Source: an uncultured Catenibacillus sp.
GTDB lineage: Bacteria > Bacillota > Clostridia > Lachnospirales > Lachnospiraceae
Assembly: GCA_934339005.1 (NCBI GenBank)
Contig: CAKRHR010000024.1
Span: forward strand, 1-40,555
Direction of reading: 5' to 3'
Length of the DNA: 40,555 nt
Shown: in pieces, positions 22,633 to 30,852 of the stretch
How the letters are laid out: each line of letters opens with the position of its first letter
Numbering within the stretch: position 1 is the first letter of the stretch
Made by a program: the position numbers and the translations under genes
The notes under the pieces: model-generated
Database searches by the model: none
What the model saw: the letters and a program-made list of their open reading frames with translations, nothing else
What the model was told of the DNA's origin: nothing

Positions 22633-25128
22633 ATGTCAATTACAATTGCACTTGCAGGTAACCCTAACTGTGGTAAAACAACATTGTTTAATGCACTGAC
22701 AGGTTCAAACCAGTTTGTTGGTAACTGGCCGGGTGTTACTGTTGAAAAGAAGGAAGGTAAACTTAAGGGATATAAAGACGTTGTTATCGCCGACCTTCCA
22801 GGCATTTATTCATTATCTCCATATACATTGGAGGAAGTTGTTGCCAGAAATTATCTGATTGGTGAAAAACCAGATGCAATCATCAACATCATTGATGGTA
22901 CAAATATTGAACGTAACCTGTATCTTTCAACACAGATCATGGAACTCGGTATTCCGGTAATTATGGCAATCAACATGATGGATATCGTTGAAAAAAACGG
23001 TGATAAGATTGATCTCAAACAGCTGAGCAAAGCCCTTGGCTGCGAAGTTGTTGAAATTTCAGCTCTTAAAGGTACTGGTGTTAAAGAAGCTGCAGATGCT
23101 GCTGTTAAACTTGCAAAATCAAAGAAATCAGCAATTGTTGCTCATGAATTTGACAAGAAGGTTGAAGATGTCATCGCAGAAGTAGAAGATAAGATTACAG
23201 GTATTGCAGAAGAGCAGAAACGTTTCTTTGCAATCAAACTTCTTGAAAATGATGATAAGATTGGTGAACAGCTTAAAACTGTACCAGATGTATCAGCTCA
23301 GATTAAAGAACTTGAGGATGCATTTGATGATGATGCAGAAAGTATTATCACAAACGAACGTTATACATATATTTCTTCAATTATTGGTAAATGTGTGAAG
23401 AAGAACAAAGAAAAGAAACTGACAACATCTGATAAGATTGACCGTATCGTTACAAACAGATGGCTGGCACTTCCAATCTTTGCAGTAATTATGTTTATTG
23501 TATATTATGTATCAGTAACAACAGTCGGCGGTATTGCTACAGACTGGGCAAACGATGGTGTGTTCGGTGATGGCTGGCATTTATTTGGTATTGGTTCAGG
23601 CGCTGCTGAAGAAGCTACTGATGATTACACAGCTGCTGTAAACGCTGTAAATGCATACGGTATCGAATTTGATACAGAAGATGAAGCTTTTGATGCAGAT
23701 GCAACACTTGCTGAGATGGAAGCATTAACTTCATCAAATGAAACAATGACAGTGACAGTTGAAGACGAAGAAACACTTGCTGAATCAGATTTAACTGTAT
23801 ATTATGATGCTATTCCAGATGGTCTTTCAGACGAAGAAATGGAAGAAGTTAATGCTATGTCTTACAAAGATGCTGTTGCATACTTTGAAGAAAATGGTTT
23901 TGATGAACCGGATCCAGCAGATTATGGTGTATGGATTCCTGGTATTCCAGCACTCCTTGAAAGCTTATTTGAAAAGATTAACTGTGCAGAATGGCTGCAT
24001 GGTCTGGTTATGGATGGTATCGTAGCCGGTGTTGGTGCCGTACTTGGTTTCGTTCCTCAGATTTTAATTTTGTTTATCTTCCTTGCTTTCCTTGAAAGCT
24101 GCGGTTATATGGCTCGTATCGCATTCATCATGGATAGAATTTTCCGTAAGTTTGGTCTTTCAGGTAAATCCTTTATCCCTATGCTGATTGGTTCAGGTTG
24201 TGGTATCCCTGGTATCATGGCATCAAGAACAATCGAAAATGACCGTGACCGTAAGATGACAATCATGACAACAACATTTATCCCTTGTGGTGCGAAAGTT
24301 CCTTTCATCGCCATGGTAGCAGGTGCTATCTTCGGTGGCGCACCATGGGTTGCACCAAGTGCTTACTTCCTTGGTATTGCTGCAATTATTTGTTCAGGTA
24401 TTATCTTAAAGAAAACAAAGATTTTTGAAGGTGACCCGGCACCATTCGTTATGGAACTTCCTGCTTACCACCTTCCAACAGTCGGCAGCGTTCTCCGCAG
24501 CATGTGGGAACGTGGATGGTCCTTTATCAAAAAAGCCGGCACAATCATCACACTTTCAACAATCGTTATCTGGTTTGCAACATACTTCGGTTTTGTAGAT
24601 GGTTCATTCCAGATGCTTGCAGAAGACCAGATTGACTACAGCCTTCTTGGTTACTTCGGTAGAGCAATCAGCTGGATCTTCATTCCTCAGGGCTGGGGTA
24701 ACTGGCAGGCAGCTGTGGCTTCTATCACAGGTCTTGTTGCTAAAGAAAATATTGTTGGTACTCTTGGTATTCTGTACAGTACATCAGATGCAAGTGTATA
24801 TGCAACAATGGGTGCTTCATTTACAGCAGTTGCAGGTTATTCATTCCTTGCATTCAACCTTCTGTGTGCTCCTTGCTTCGCAGCCATGGGTGCTATCAAA
24901 CGTGAAATGAACAGTGCTAAATGGTTCTGGATCGCTGTTGGTTATCAGTGTGGTTTTGCTTATGTTGTTTCACTTTGCATTAACCAGATTGGCAGTCTGT
25001 TTACAGGTGGCGGTTTTGGTATCCTTACAGTAGTAGCTATCCTCTTAATCATTGGCTTTATCTACTTACTGTTCAGACCATATAAAGAAAGCAACACATT
25101 AAAAGTTAAAGTTAAAACTGCTAAATAA
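22633..25128 (+). CDS. feoB: FeoB ferrous iron transporter with acidic loop insert
   Basis: 831-residue membrane GTPase that imports ferrous iron. The N-terminal G domain shows GNPNCGKT (G1, 9-16), GVTVEKK (G2), DLPG (G3, 54-57), NMMD (G4, 114-117) and SALKG (G5). A helical GDI-like region follows to about 260, then the transport domain with GYMARIAFIMDR (491-502), PMLIGSGCGIPGIMASRT and GLVAKENIVGTLG. After the first membrane helix (about 277-300) there is a ~110-residue insert (323-431) with 34 Asp/Glu and a single Lys; canonical FeoB proteins have a far shorter loop there. It ends in a basic tail. AAGGAG precedes the ATG. It is the transporter of the feo operon. Confidence 0.97.
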   Translation: MSITIALAGNPNCGKTTLFNALTGSNQFVGNWPGVTVEKKEGKLKGYKDVVIADLPGIYSLSPYTLEEVVARNYLIGEKPDAIINIIDGTNIERNLYLSTQIMELGIPVIMAINMMDIVEKNGDKIDLKQLSKALGCEVVEISALKGTGVKEAADAAVKLAKSKKSAIVAHEFDKKVEDVIAEVEDKITGIAEEQKRFFAIKLLENDDKIGEQLKTVPDVSAQIKELEDAFDDDAESIITNERYTYISSIIGKCVKKNKEKKLTTSDKIDRIVTNRWLALPIFAVIMFIVYYVSVTTVGGIATDWANDGVFGDGWHLFGIGSGAAEEATDDYTAAVNAVNAYGIEFDTEDEAFDADATLAEMEALTSSNETMTVTVEDEETLAESDLTVYYDAIPDGLSDEEMEEVNAMSYKDAVAYFEENGFDEPDPADYGVWIPGIPALLESLFEKINCAEWLHGLVMDGIVAGVGAVLGFVPQILILFIFLAFLESCGYMARIAFIMDRIFRKFGLSGKSFIPMLIGSGCGIPGIMASRTIENDRDRKMTIMTTTFIPCGAKVPFIAMVAGAIFGGAPWVAPSAYFLGIAAIICSGIILKKTKIFEGDPAPFVMELPAYHLPTVGSVLRSMWERGWSFIKKAGTIITLSTIVIWFATYFGFVDGSFQMLAEDQIDYSLLGYFGRAISWIFIPQGWGNWQAAVASITGLVAKENIVGTLGILYSTSDASVYATMGASFTAVAGYSFLAFNLLCAPCFAAMGAIKREMNSAKWFWIAVGYQCGFAYVVSLCINQIGSLFTGGGFGILTVVAILLIIGFIYLLFRPYKESNTLKVKVKTAK

Positions 25129-25140
25129 GGTAGTGATAAA

Positions 25141-25425
25141 ATGTCAAATTCAGCACAAAAAGAAATTATTGTACAGAAATTAAGAGAGCGCGGTTGCAGA
25201 ATTACAAAACAGCGTCTGATTCTTCTGGATATTATTCTTGAAGATGAATACTCAAGTTGTAAGGAAATTTACTACCGTGCATCTAAGATTGACAACAAGA
25301 TTGGTACAGCCACCGTATACCGGATGATTAATACACTTGAAGAAATTGGTGCAATCAATCGAAAAAATATGTATAAAATCGTGTATAACAATGAGAATGA
25401 GATGGCAAAGACCGGAACAGAATAA
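25141..25425 (+). CDS. Fur-like protein reduced to the DNA-binding domain
   Basis: 94-residue protein matching only the N-terminal winged helix of Fur/PerR/Zur: KLRERGCRITKQRLILLDII, then SSCKEIYYRASKID and GTATVYRMINTLEEIGAI. Full-length relatives have about 140-150 residues; the C-terminal dimerisation and metal-binding half (HHxH and CxxC motifs) is absent. The frame ends cleanly and a terminator starts 20 bases later, with no remnant of the missing half in other frames, so this looks like a stable short form and not a recent frameshift. It begins 12 bases after feoB and is the last gene of the feo operon. It might act as an accessory regulator or interact with another Fur protein; this is speculation. 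Confidence 0.85.
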   Translation: MSNSAQKEIIVQKLRERGCRITKQRLILLDIILEDEYSSCKEIYYRASKIDNKIGTATVYRMINTLEEIGAINRKNMYKIVYNNENEMAKTGTE

Positions 25426-25444
25426 TCATTGTGCATGAGATACG

Positions 25445-25485
25445 AAAAGGCAGCATTTGTGAGGAAACTCCGAATACTGCCTTTT
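25445..25485 (+). terminator. feo operon terminator
   Basis: AAAAGGCAG (25445-25453) pairs with CTGCCTTTT (25477-25485), with further ATT/AAT pairing inside. It ends in T residues. Confidence 0.85.
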
Positions 25486-25516
25486 ATTGTGGAATAAAAT
25501 ATGATATAATATAAAA

Positions 25517-25573
25517 GTCAAAAATCTAAATTGCGACTGTGCTTACACAAATAAGTCCTTTAGATTTACTGAC
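25517..25573 (+). other. inverted repeat upstream of the Rrf2 gene
   Basis: GTCA (25517-25520) and TGAC (25570-25573) flank AATCTAAA and TTTAGATT arms, giving about 12 paired bases around a 28-base interior. A TATAAT-like sequence lies just before it (25504-25510). The remainder of the gap 25486-25706 is AT-rich, with no other gene. Confidence 0.45.
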
Positions 25574-25706
25574 ACGCTGAACATTAAAAACGTAATAAAA
25601 TGACACATATATGGTCTTTTATAGGCGTTTGGGATGGCCAGAAATTATAAAAAATACATATGTTATATGGGTGACTTAAAAAATATAAAAGGGGATTACA
25701 AAAGAC

Positions 25707-26141
25707 ATGCAGATTTCAACAAGAGGAAGATATGCACTGAGAATTATGCTGGATTTGGCAATTTACGGAAAGGGAGAACTTGTCAAAGTTAAAGACATTG
25801 CATCCCGTCAGGAAATATCTGAAAAATATATGGAGCAGATTATATCTGTATTAAAAAAGGCAGGTTATGTTAAAAGTATCCGTGGCGCACAGGGCGGCTA
25901 TATGCTTGCAAAGCAACCTGACGAATACACAGCAGGTATGGTGCTTCGGCTGACAGAAGGCTCAATGGCACCGGTAGCGTGCTTAGAAGATGAAGTCAAC
26001 GAGTGCGACCGCGCAGGACAATGTGTCACACTCAGACTGTGGAAAATGCTTGACGAAGCCATTGGACAGGTTATTGATAAAGTGACATTGGCGGACATGA
26101 TTGGGTGGTACGAAGAAATGCATCCGGATTATATCATCTAA
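25707..26141 (+). CDS. Rrf2-family regulator with three cysteines
   Basis: 144-residue winged-helix regulator of the Rrf2 family (IscR, CymR, NsrR). It shows the family start MQISTRGRYALRIMLDLAIY, the recognition helix region ISEKYMEQIISVLKKAGYV and the wing SIRGAQGGYMLAK. Cys92, Cys100 and Cys106 lie where IscR-type proteins bind an iron-sulfur cluster, although the spacing (C-x7-C-x5-C) differs from IscR's C-x5-C-x5-C. A role in sensing iron-sulfur or cysteine status is therefore plausible. No isc/suf or cysteine gene is adjacent; its neighbours are the feo operon upstream and DAHP synthase convergent downstream. AAAGGGG precedes the ATG. Confidence 0.92.
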   Translation: MQISTRGRYALRIMLDLAIYGKGELVKVKDIASRQEISEKYMEQIISVLKKAGYVKSIRGAQGGYMLAKQPDEYTAGMVLRLTEGSMAPVACLEDEVNECDRAGQCVTLRLWKMLDEAIGQVIDKVTLADMIGWYEEMHPDYII

Positions 26142-26171
26142 GTACTTAGGCAAAGGCATAAAATAAGACAA

Positions 26172-26228
26172 AAGCAGGGGTGACACTACAACAAATTTCA
26201 GCTTTGTTGCAGCGTTGCCCCTGTTTTT
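26172..26228. terminator. terminator between the Rrf2 gene and DAHP synthase
   Basis: GCAGGGG arms (about 26174-26180) pair with CCCCTG (26218-26223), with a long inner stem CAACAAA/TTTGTTG. A T run (TTTTTG) follows on the plus strand. The two genes converge here. Confidence 0.85.
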
Positions 26229-26281
26229 GTCAGAACACATTATAATATAATTACAAAGTGTAAAAAGAACACATTTAAAAA

Positions 26282-27316
26282 TTAGCAGCGCTCTGCAATT
26301 TCATACAACAATTTTTCAGAATCTTCCCATCCAAGACAAGGGTCTGTAATAGACTTGCCATAAATATGATGTTCACAACCGATTTTCTGATTGCCCTCTT
26401 CAATATAACTTTCAATCATGACACCCTTGACGAGTTTGCGGATATCATCAGAATGTGTACGGCTGTGAAGCACTTCTTTAACGATACGAATCTGTTCTTT
26501 ATATTTCTTGCCTGAGTTAGAGTGGTTTGCATCCACAATACAAGCAGGATTTTGCAGACCTTTTTCTGCATACAGTTCATACAGACGCATCAAATCTTCA
26601 TAATGATAGTTTGGTAATGTACGTCCATACTGGTTGACAGCACCTCTTAAAATGGTATGTGCATAAGGATTACCGCTTGTTGTGGCATCCCAGCCGCGAT
26701 ACAGGAAATTGTGACCGTGCTGTGCAGCAATGACTGAATTAATCATTACGGAGAAATCACCGCTTGTTGGATTCTTCATACCAACAGGAACGTCAATACC
26801 ACTGGCAACAATACGATGCTGCTGGTCTTCAACAGAACGTGCACCTACAGCAACATAAGATAAGATATCAGATAAATATCTGAAATTCTCAGGATAGAGC
26901 ATTTCATCTGCAATCGGCATACCAAATTCTTCAAGGGCACGCATGTGCAGACGACGAATGGCAATCAGACCTGCCAGAAGGTTTGGCGCTTTTTCAGGGT
27001 CTGGCTGATGAACCATGCCTTTGTAGCCTTCACCGGTGGTTCTTGGTTTATTTGTATAAATTCTTGGAACAATAATCACTTTATCTTTGATTTTTTCCTG
27101 AACAGGTACAAGTCTGCTGATATAATCGCAAACGGAATCTTCATTATCTGCAGAGCAAGGTCCGATGATTGCCAAGAATTTATCGCTTTTGCCACTGATA
27201 ACATCGATAAGCTCCTGGTCCATCTTTGCCTTGTGTGCTGCAACTTTCTCAGGAACAGGATACTGTGCCTTAATTTCCATAGGTGTAGGTAATTTTTTTG
27301 TTAAATCAAAACTCAT
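26282..27316 (-). CDS. aroF: 3-deoxy-7-phosphoheptulonate synthase (DAHP synthase, AroG-type)
   Basis: 344-residue type I-alpha DAHP synthase, which condenses phosphoenolpyruvate with erythrose 4-phosphate at the entry of the shikimate pathway. Family blocks are present: FLAIIGPCSADNEDSV, PRIYTNKPRTTGEGYKG, PIADEMLYPE, GARSVEDQQHR, the metal-site Cys in GPCSA and IVDANHSNSGK. N-terminal residues suit the feedback-sensitive E. coli-like class; whether Tyr, Phe or Trp inhibits it cannot be told. AAGGAG lies about 13 bases before the ATG on this strand. It has its own promoter (27400-27428) and is divergent from pyruvate kinase, which competes for the same phosphoenolpyruvate. Confidence 0.96.
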   Translation of the reverse strand: MSFDLTKKLPTPMEIKAQYPVPEKVAAHKAKMDQELIDVISGKSDKFLAIIGPCSADNEDSVCDYISRLVPVQEKIKDKVIIVPRIYTNKPRTTGEGYKGMVHQPDPEKAPNLLAGLIAIRRLHMRALEEFGMPIADEMLYPENFRYLSDILSYVAVGARSVEDQQHRIVASGIDVPVGMKNPTSGDFSVMINSVIAAQHGHNFLYRGWDATTSGNPYAHTILRGAVNQYGRTLPNYHYEDLMRLYELYAEKGLQNPACIVDANHSNSGKKYKEQIRIVKEVLHSRTHSDDIRKLVKGVMIESYIEEGNQKIGCEHHIYGKSITDPCLGWEDSEKLLYEIAERC

Positions 27317-27399
27317 TTTATCTTTAGCACTCCTTCAAGTTTAATTAATTTTTCTGACGATTTAGCACTTTAACTCATAGAATAATTGTCATGAAACTT

Positions 27400-27428
27400 A
27401 TTATAATATAGAATAAACCAAAAGTCAA
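27400..27428 (-). promoter_or_regulatory. aroF promoter
   Basis: On the minus strand TTGACT (27428-27423), a 17-base spacer and TATAAT (27405-27400). The leader would be about 77 bases. Confidence 0.75.
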
Positions 27429-27478
27429 AAAAATATGAAAACTTTACTATGAATTTACTATGAATTATTTGTTTAGAA

Positions 27479-27487
27479 TGTTATAAT
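27479..27487 (+). promoter_or_regulatory. extended -10 promoter of pyk
   Basis: TGT-TATAAT is an extended -10 element with no good -35 box. Transcription would start near 27494, leaving a leader of about 100 bases before pyk. Confidence 0.6.
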
Positions 27488-27496
27488 GGGATAGAT

Positions 27497-27548
27497 ATGA
27501 GCAGTCTGAGGCAGCAGACAATAGCGCGTAAGATAAGCGCAGACTCAT
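27497..27548 (+). other. pyk leader with competing stems
   Basis: GTCTG (27504-27508) can pair with CAGAC at 27515-27519, or ATGAG plus TCTG (27497-27508, with a three-base bulge) can pair with CAGACTCAT (27540-27548). The second fold encloses GCGC/GCGC arms (27524-27540). The two folds exclude each other. Confidence 0.45.
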
Positions 27549-27596
27549 GAAATTAAAATTTCAAAAGCAAATCATCACTATAACTAGGAGGGCATT

Positions 27597-29348
27597 ATGA
27601 GAAAAACGAAGATTATTTGCACTATAGGACCGTCATCAGAAGAAGAAAGTGTTTTTCGTCAGTTAATCCTTGAAGGCATGGATGTTGCACGGTTTAACTT
27701 TTCCCATGGATCCTATGAGGAACATACAAGAAAGTTAAACACACTGAAAAAGATCCGTCAGGAATTAGATATTCCGGTTGCGGCATTACTGGATACAAAA
27801 GGTCCGGAGATTCGTCTTGGTAATTTCAAGAACGAAAAAGTTCATTTAAAAAAAGGACAGATGTTTACATTGACAAACCGTGACATCGAAGGCGATGAGC
27901 ATGGCGTGTCAATTTCTTATAAAGATTTGATTCATGATGTTAAAGAAGGATCATGTATTCTGATTGATGATGGCCTTGTTGAAATGCATGTTGAGCATAT
28001 TACAGAAACAGATATTGTCTGTAGAGTCATCAATGAAGGTCAGATTTCCAATCACAAAGGTGTGAATGTACCGGGTGTACACCTGACAATGCCTTACATC
28101 AGTGAGAAGGATTATGATGATATTATTTTTGGTATAGAAAATGGTTTTGATTTTATCGCAGCCTCCTTTGCAAGAAGTGCGGAAGATATTCTTGAGATTC
28201 GAAAGATTTTCCAGGAACGCCACTGCAACACAATTAATATTATTGCAAAGATTGAGAATATGGAGGGCGTACAGAATATCGATGAGATTATACGTGTGTC
28301 TGATGGTATCATGGTTGCCAGAGGTGACATGGGTGTTGAAATTCCATTAGAGGATGTTCCTGTAATCCAGAAGCAGATTATTAAGAAAGTGCTTGAAGCC
28401 GGCAAACAGGTTATCACAGCGACACAGATGCTTGATTCTATGATGAAAAATCCACGTCCGACACGAGCTGAAGCCACAGACGTTGCCAATGCGATTTATG
28501 ATGGCACAAGTGCAATTATGCTTTCCGGTGAAACTGCAGCGGGCTTATACCCTGTGGAAGCTGTGAAGACGATGGTGCGTATTGCAGAGCGTACAGAAGC
28601 TGATATCGATTATGTTGGACGTTTCCGTAACCGCTGCATTGGTCAGAAGCCGGATGTGACAAATGCTATTTCCCACGCAACATGTACAACAGCTATGGAT
28701 TTAAATGCATCAGCAATTATTACTGTGACAAAATCCGGCAGAACTGCCCGTATGATTTCAAAATTCAGACCGGACTGTGTGATTGTCGGAGGTAGTACAG
28801 AGGAACACGTATGCAGACAGTTAAACCTTTCCTGGGGCGTTGTGCCATTAAAGATTCAGGAACAGAAAACTGCTGACGAGTTGTTTGAACATGCAGTAGA
28901 CAGAGCTATGGAACAGGGTATTGTCAAACAGGGCGATTTGACGGTTATTACAGCAGGTGTACCTCTTGGTATTTCCGGTACAACTAATATCGTTAAAGTG
29001 CATGTGGCAGGTCATATCCTTCTGACAGGTCAGGGTGTGACAGAACATATGGCAAGCGCAAATCTTTGTGTATGTAAAAATGCACTTGAATTAAAGACAT
29101 ACTTTAAAAAGGGTGATATTATCGTTGTGAAGGAAACAGACAACTCCATGATGCCTGAACTGCGTGAAGCTTCAGGTATTATCGTTGAATGTGAGGGCGC
29201 AAATTCCCATGCTGCGATTGTTGGTTTAAGTCTTGATATTCCTGTCATTACAGATGCTGCTAATGCGACTTCCATTTTGAAAAATGGTGCTTTTGTGACG
29301 ATGGACAGTAAACGCGGTATCGTATGCAGCAATAACAATTACGCATAA
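27597..29348 (+). CDS. pyk: pyruvate kinase with C-terminal PEP-utiliser domain
   Basis: 583-residue pyruvate kinase, converting phosphoenolpyruvate and ADP to pyruvate and ATP. The core (about 1-470) has MRKTKIICTIGPSSE at the start, the ARFNFSHGS motif, LLDTKGPEIR, MVARGDMGVEIPLE and ITATQMLDSM. The last ~110 residues form the extra swivelling domain seen in many Firmicutes, with GIIVECEGANSHAAIVGLSL and a His in the place of the phosphorylated His of PEP synthase-like enzymes. That domain's role in pyruvate kinase is not settled; influence on regulation is usually suggested. AGGAGGG precedes ATG 27597. It is divergent from aroF and followed 62 bases later by a D,D-carboxypeptidase gene. 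Confidence 0.97.
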   Translation: MRKTKIICTIGPSSEEESVFRQLILEGMDVARFNFSHGSYEEHTRKLNTLKKIRQELDIPVAALLDTKGPEIRLGNFKNEKVHLKKGQMFTLTNRDIEGDEHGVSISYKDLIHDVKEGSCILIDDGLVEMHVEHITETDIVCRVINEGQISNHKGVNVPGVHLTMPYISEKDYDDIIFGIENGFDFIAASFARSAEDILEIRKIFQERHCNTINIIAKIENMEGVQNIDEIIRVSDGIMVARGDMGVEIPLEDVPVIQKQIIKKVLEAGKQVITATQMLDSMMKNPRPTRAEATDVANAIYDGTSAIMLSGETAAGLYPVEAVKTMVRIAERTEADIDYVGRFRNRCIGQKPDVTNAISHATCTTAMDLNASAIITVTKSGRTARMISKFRPDCVIVGGSTEEHVCRQLNLSWGVVPLKIQEQKTADELFEHAVDRAMEQGIVKQGDLTVITAGVPLGISGTTNIVKVHVAGHILLTGQGVTEHMASANLCVCKNALELKTYFKKGDIIVVKETDNSMMPELREASGIIVECEGANSHAAIVGLSLDIPVITDAANATSILKNGAFVTMDSKRGIVCSNNNYA

Positions 29349-29410
29349 ACCTGTCATATTTTTAATTTTACCTTATTACAATGTGATAAGAGTAAATAAA
29401 GAGGTCTGGC

Positions 29411-30697
29411 ATGTTATATGGTTTGAAAGCAAAAATCATTACAGCAGCCAAAAGATGTATCGGATATGTGGCTGATACATATATTTTAATAAGTAAACAA
29501 ATGAAACAAAAGCTGCGGGCATGCATCAGTTTGATATGTGCCTGCATCTTACTTGTGCCAAACGGGGCGTTTGCAAATGAGGAAACAACAGCTTCAGAAA
29601 ATGAAGAAGATGCGATGCATTTGCAGACGCCCTGTGCGCTTTTGATGGAAGCCTCTACAGGTACAGTGATTTATGAGAAAAATGCAGATGAACAGCGCAC
29701 ACCGGCCAGTGTCACAAAGATTATGACATTATTATTGATTTATGATGCGATTCATGCAGGTAAAATCTCACTGACAGACGTTGTAACCACAAGTGCGCAT
29801 GCCAAATCCATGGGCGGTTCTCAGGTGTTTCTGGAGGATGGTGAGCAGCAGACTGTAGAAACGTTGATAAAATGTATTGTGATAGCTTCGGGTAACGATG
29901 CTGCAGTGGCAATGGCAGAATATATTGCCGGTACGGAGGACGCTTTTGTCCAGATGATGAATGAAAAGGCGGCAGCCCTTGGCATGGCACATACACATTT
30001 TATGGATTGTTGCGGATTGACGGAGGATGCCAGACATTATTCCTCAGCAAGGGATATTGCCATAATGAGCAGAGAACTGATACTTAATTATCCGGACATT
30101 TTTAAATATTCAGGCATATGGATGGAGGACATGACACATGTTACAAAGCAGGGCACAAAGACATTTACGCTGACGAATACGAATAAACTGCTCAGACAGT
30201 TTGACGGTTGTACAGGATTAAAGACGGGAAGTACATCCATCGCAAAATATTGTCTGAGTGCCACAGCAGATAAAAATCAGATTCAGATGATTGCGGTAAT
30301 TCTTGGTGCACCGGATTCAAAGACCCGCTTTGCAGAAGCTGCGGCATTGTTAAATTACGGTTACAGTCAGTGTAGTCTTTATCAGGATACGCCTCAGACA
30401 TTATTATCTCCACTGCCGGTGACAAAGGGAAAATTTGGAGAGGTACATATTGAATATCAGGGCAGTGCGGCTTATTTAAGCATGACAGCTGAAGATTTTT
30501 CAAATGTACAAAAAGAAATCCGTCTTGAAGAAGCGATTGAGGCACCATTTGAAAAGGGTACAAAGGTCGGCGAAGTCAGTTATACGCTGGAGGGCAGGCA
30601 GATTGCTACTGTAGATATTGTGACAGGAGAAGGGTGCCCGGCGGCAAATTATTGGGACTGCATGAAAAAAACATGGAATGCCCTTGCCGGTCTTTGA
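29411..30697 (+). CDS. D-alanyl-D-alanine carboxypeptidase (PBP5 type)
   Basis: 428-residue exported serine carboxypeptidase that trims the last D-Ala of peptidoglycan stem peptides. The three active-site motifs are SVTK (Ser100-Lys103), SGN (160-162) and KTG (271-273). A hydrophobic segment ending AFA (residue 55) is a signal peptide, cleaved before Asn56; the n-region is long (about 36 residues). A second in-frame ATG at 29501 would give a textbook signal peptide but has no ribosome site, whereas ATG 29411 follows AAAGAGG. After the catalytic domain comes a PBP5_C-like beta domain (about 330-405) and a short amphipathic tail that could anchor it to the membrane. It has Cys residues in the signal hydrophobic core, not a lipobox. 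Confidence 0.93.
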   Translation: MLYGLKAKIITAAKRCIGYVADTYILISKQMKQKLRACISLICACILLVPNGAFANEETTASENEEDAMHLQTPCALLMEASTGTVIYEKNADEQRTPASVTKIMTLLLIYDAIHAGKISLTDVVTTSAHAKSMGGSQVFLEDGEQQTVETLIKCIVIASGNDAAVAMAEYIAGTEDAFVQMMNEKAAALGMAHTHFMDCCGLTEDARHYSSARDIAIMSRELILNYPDIFKYSGIWMEDMTHVTKQGTKTFTLTNTNKLLRQFDGCTGLKTGSTSIAKYCLSATADKNQIQMIAVILGAPDSKTRFAEAAALLNYGYSQCSLYQDTPQTLLSPLPVTKGKFGEVHIEYQGSAAYLSMTAEDFSNVQKEIRLEEAIEAPFEKGTKVGEVSYTLEGRQIATVDIVTGEGCPAANYWDCMKKTWNALAGL

Positions 30698-30722
30698 CTT
30701 TACCCTGAAAATATGATATGCT
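30694..30722 (+). promoter_or_regulatory. scpAB promoter
   Basis: TTGACT (30694-30699), 17-base spacer, TATGCT (30717-30722). The -35 box contains the TGA stop codon of the carboxypeptidase gene. Confidence 0.7.
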
Positions 30723-30852
30723 AAAAATTACGAGAATAGCGACAGTATCGAAGTTGTTTGTGCCAGCAGACGGATATGTCAGAGCAAAGCACAGGACTTT
30801 GAAGACTGTAAGCTAAAGTACAGATGTTTAAGATGAAAGAGAAGGTTGATAT

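Noticed and set aside
25426..25700. Frameshifted second half of the Fur-like gene
   Set aside because: The following sequence holds a terminator at once, and no frame shows HHxH or CxxC metal-binding motifs.
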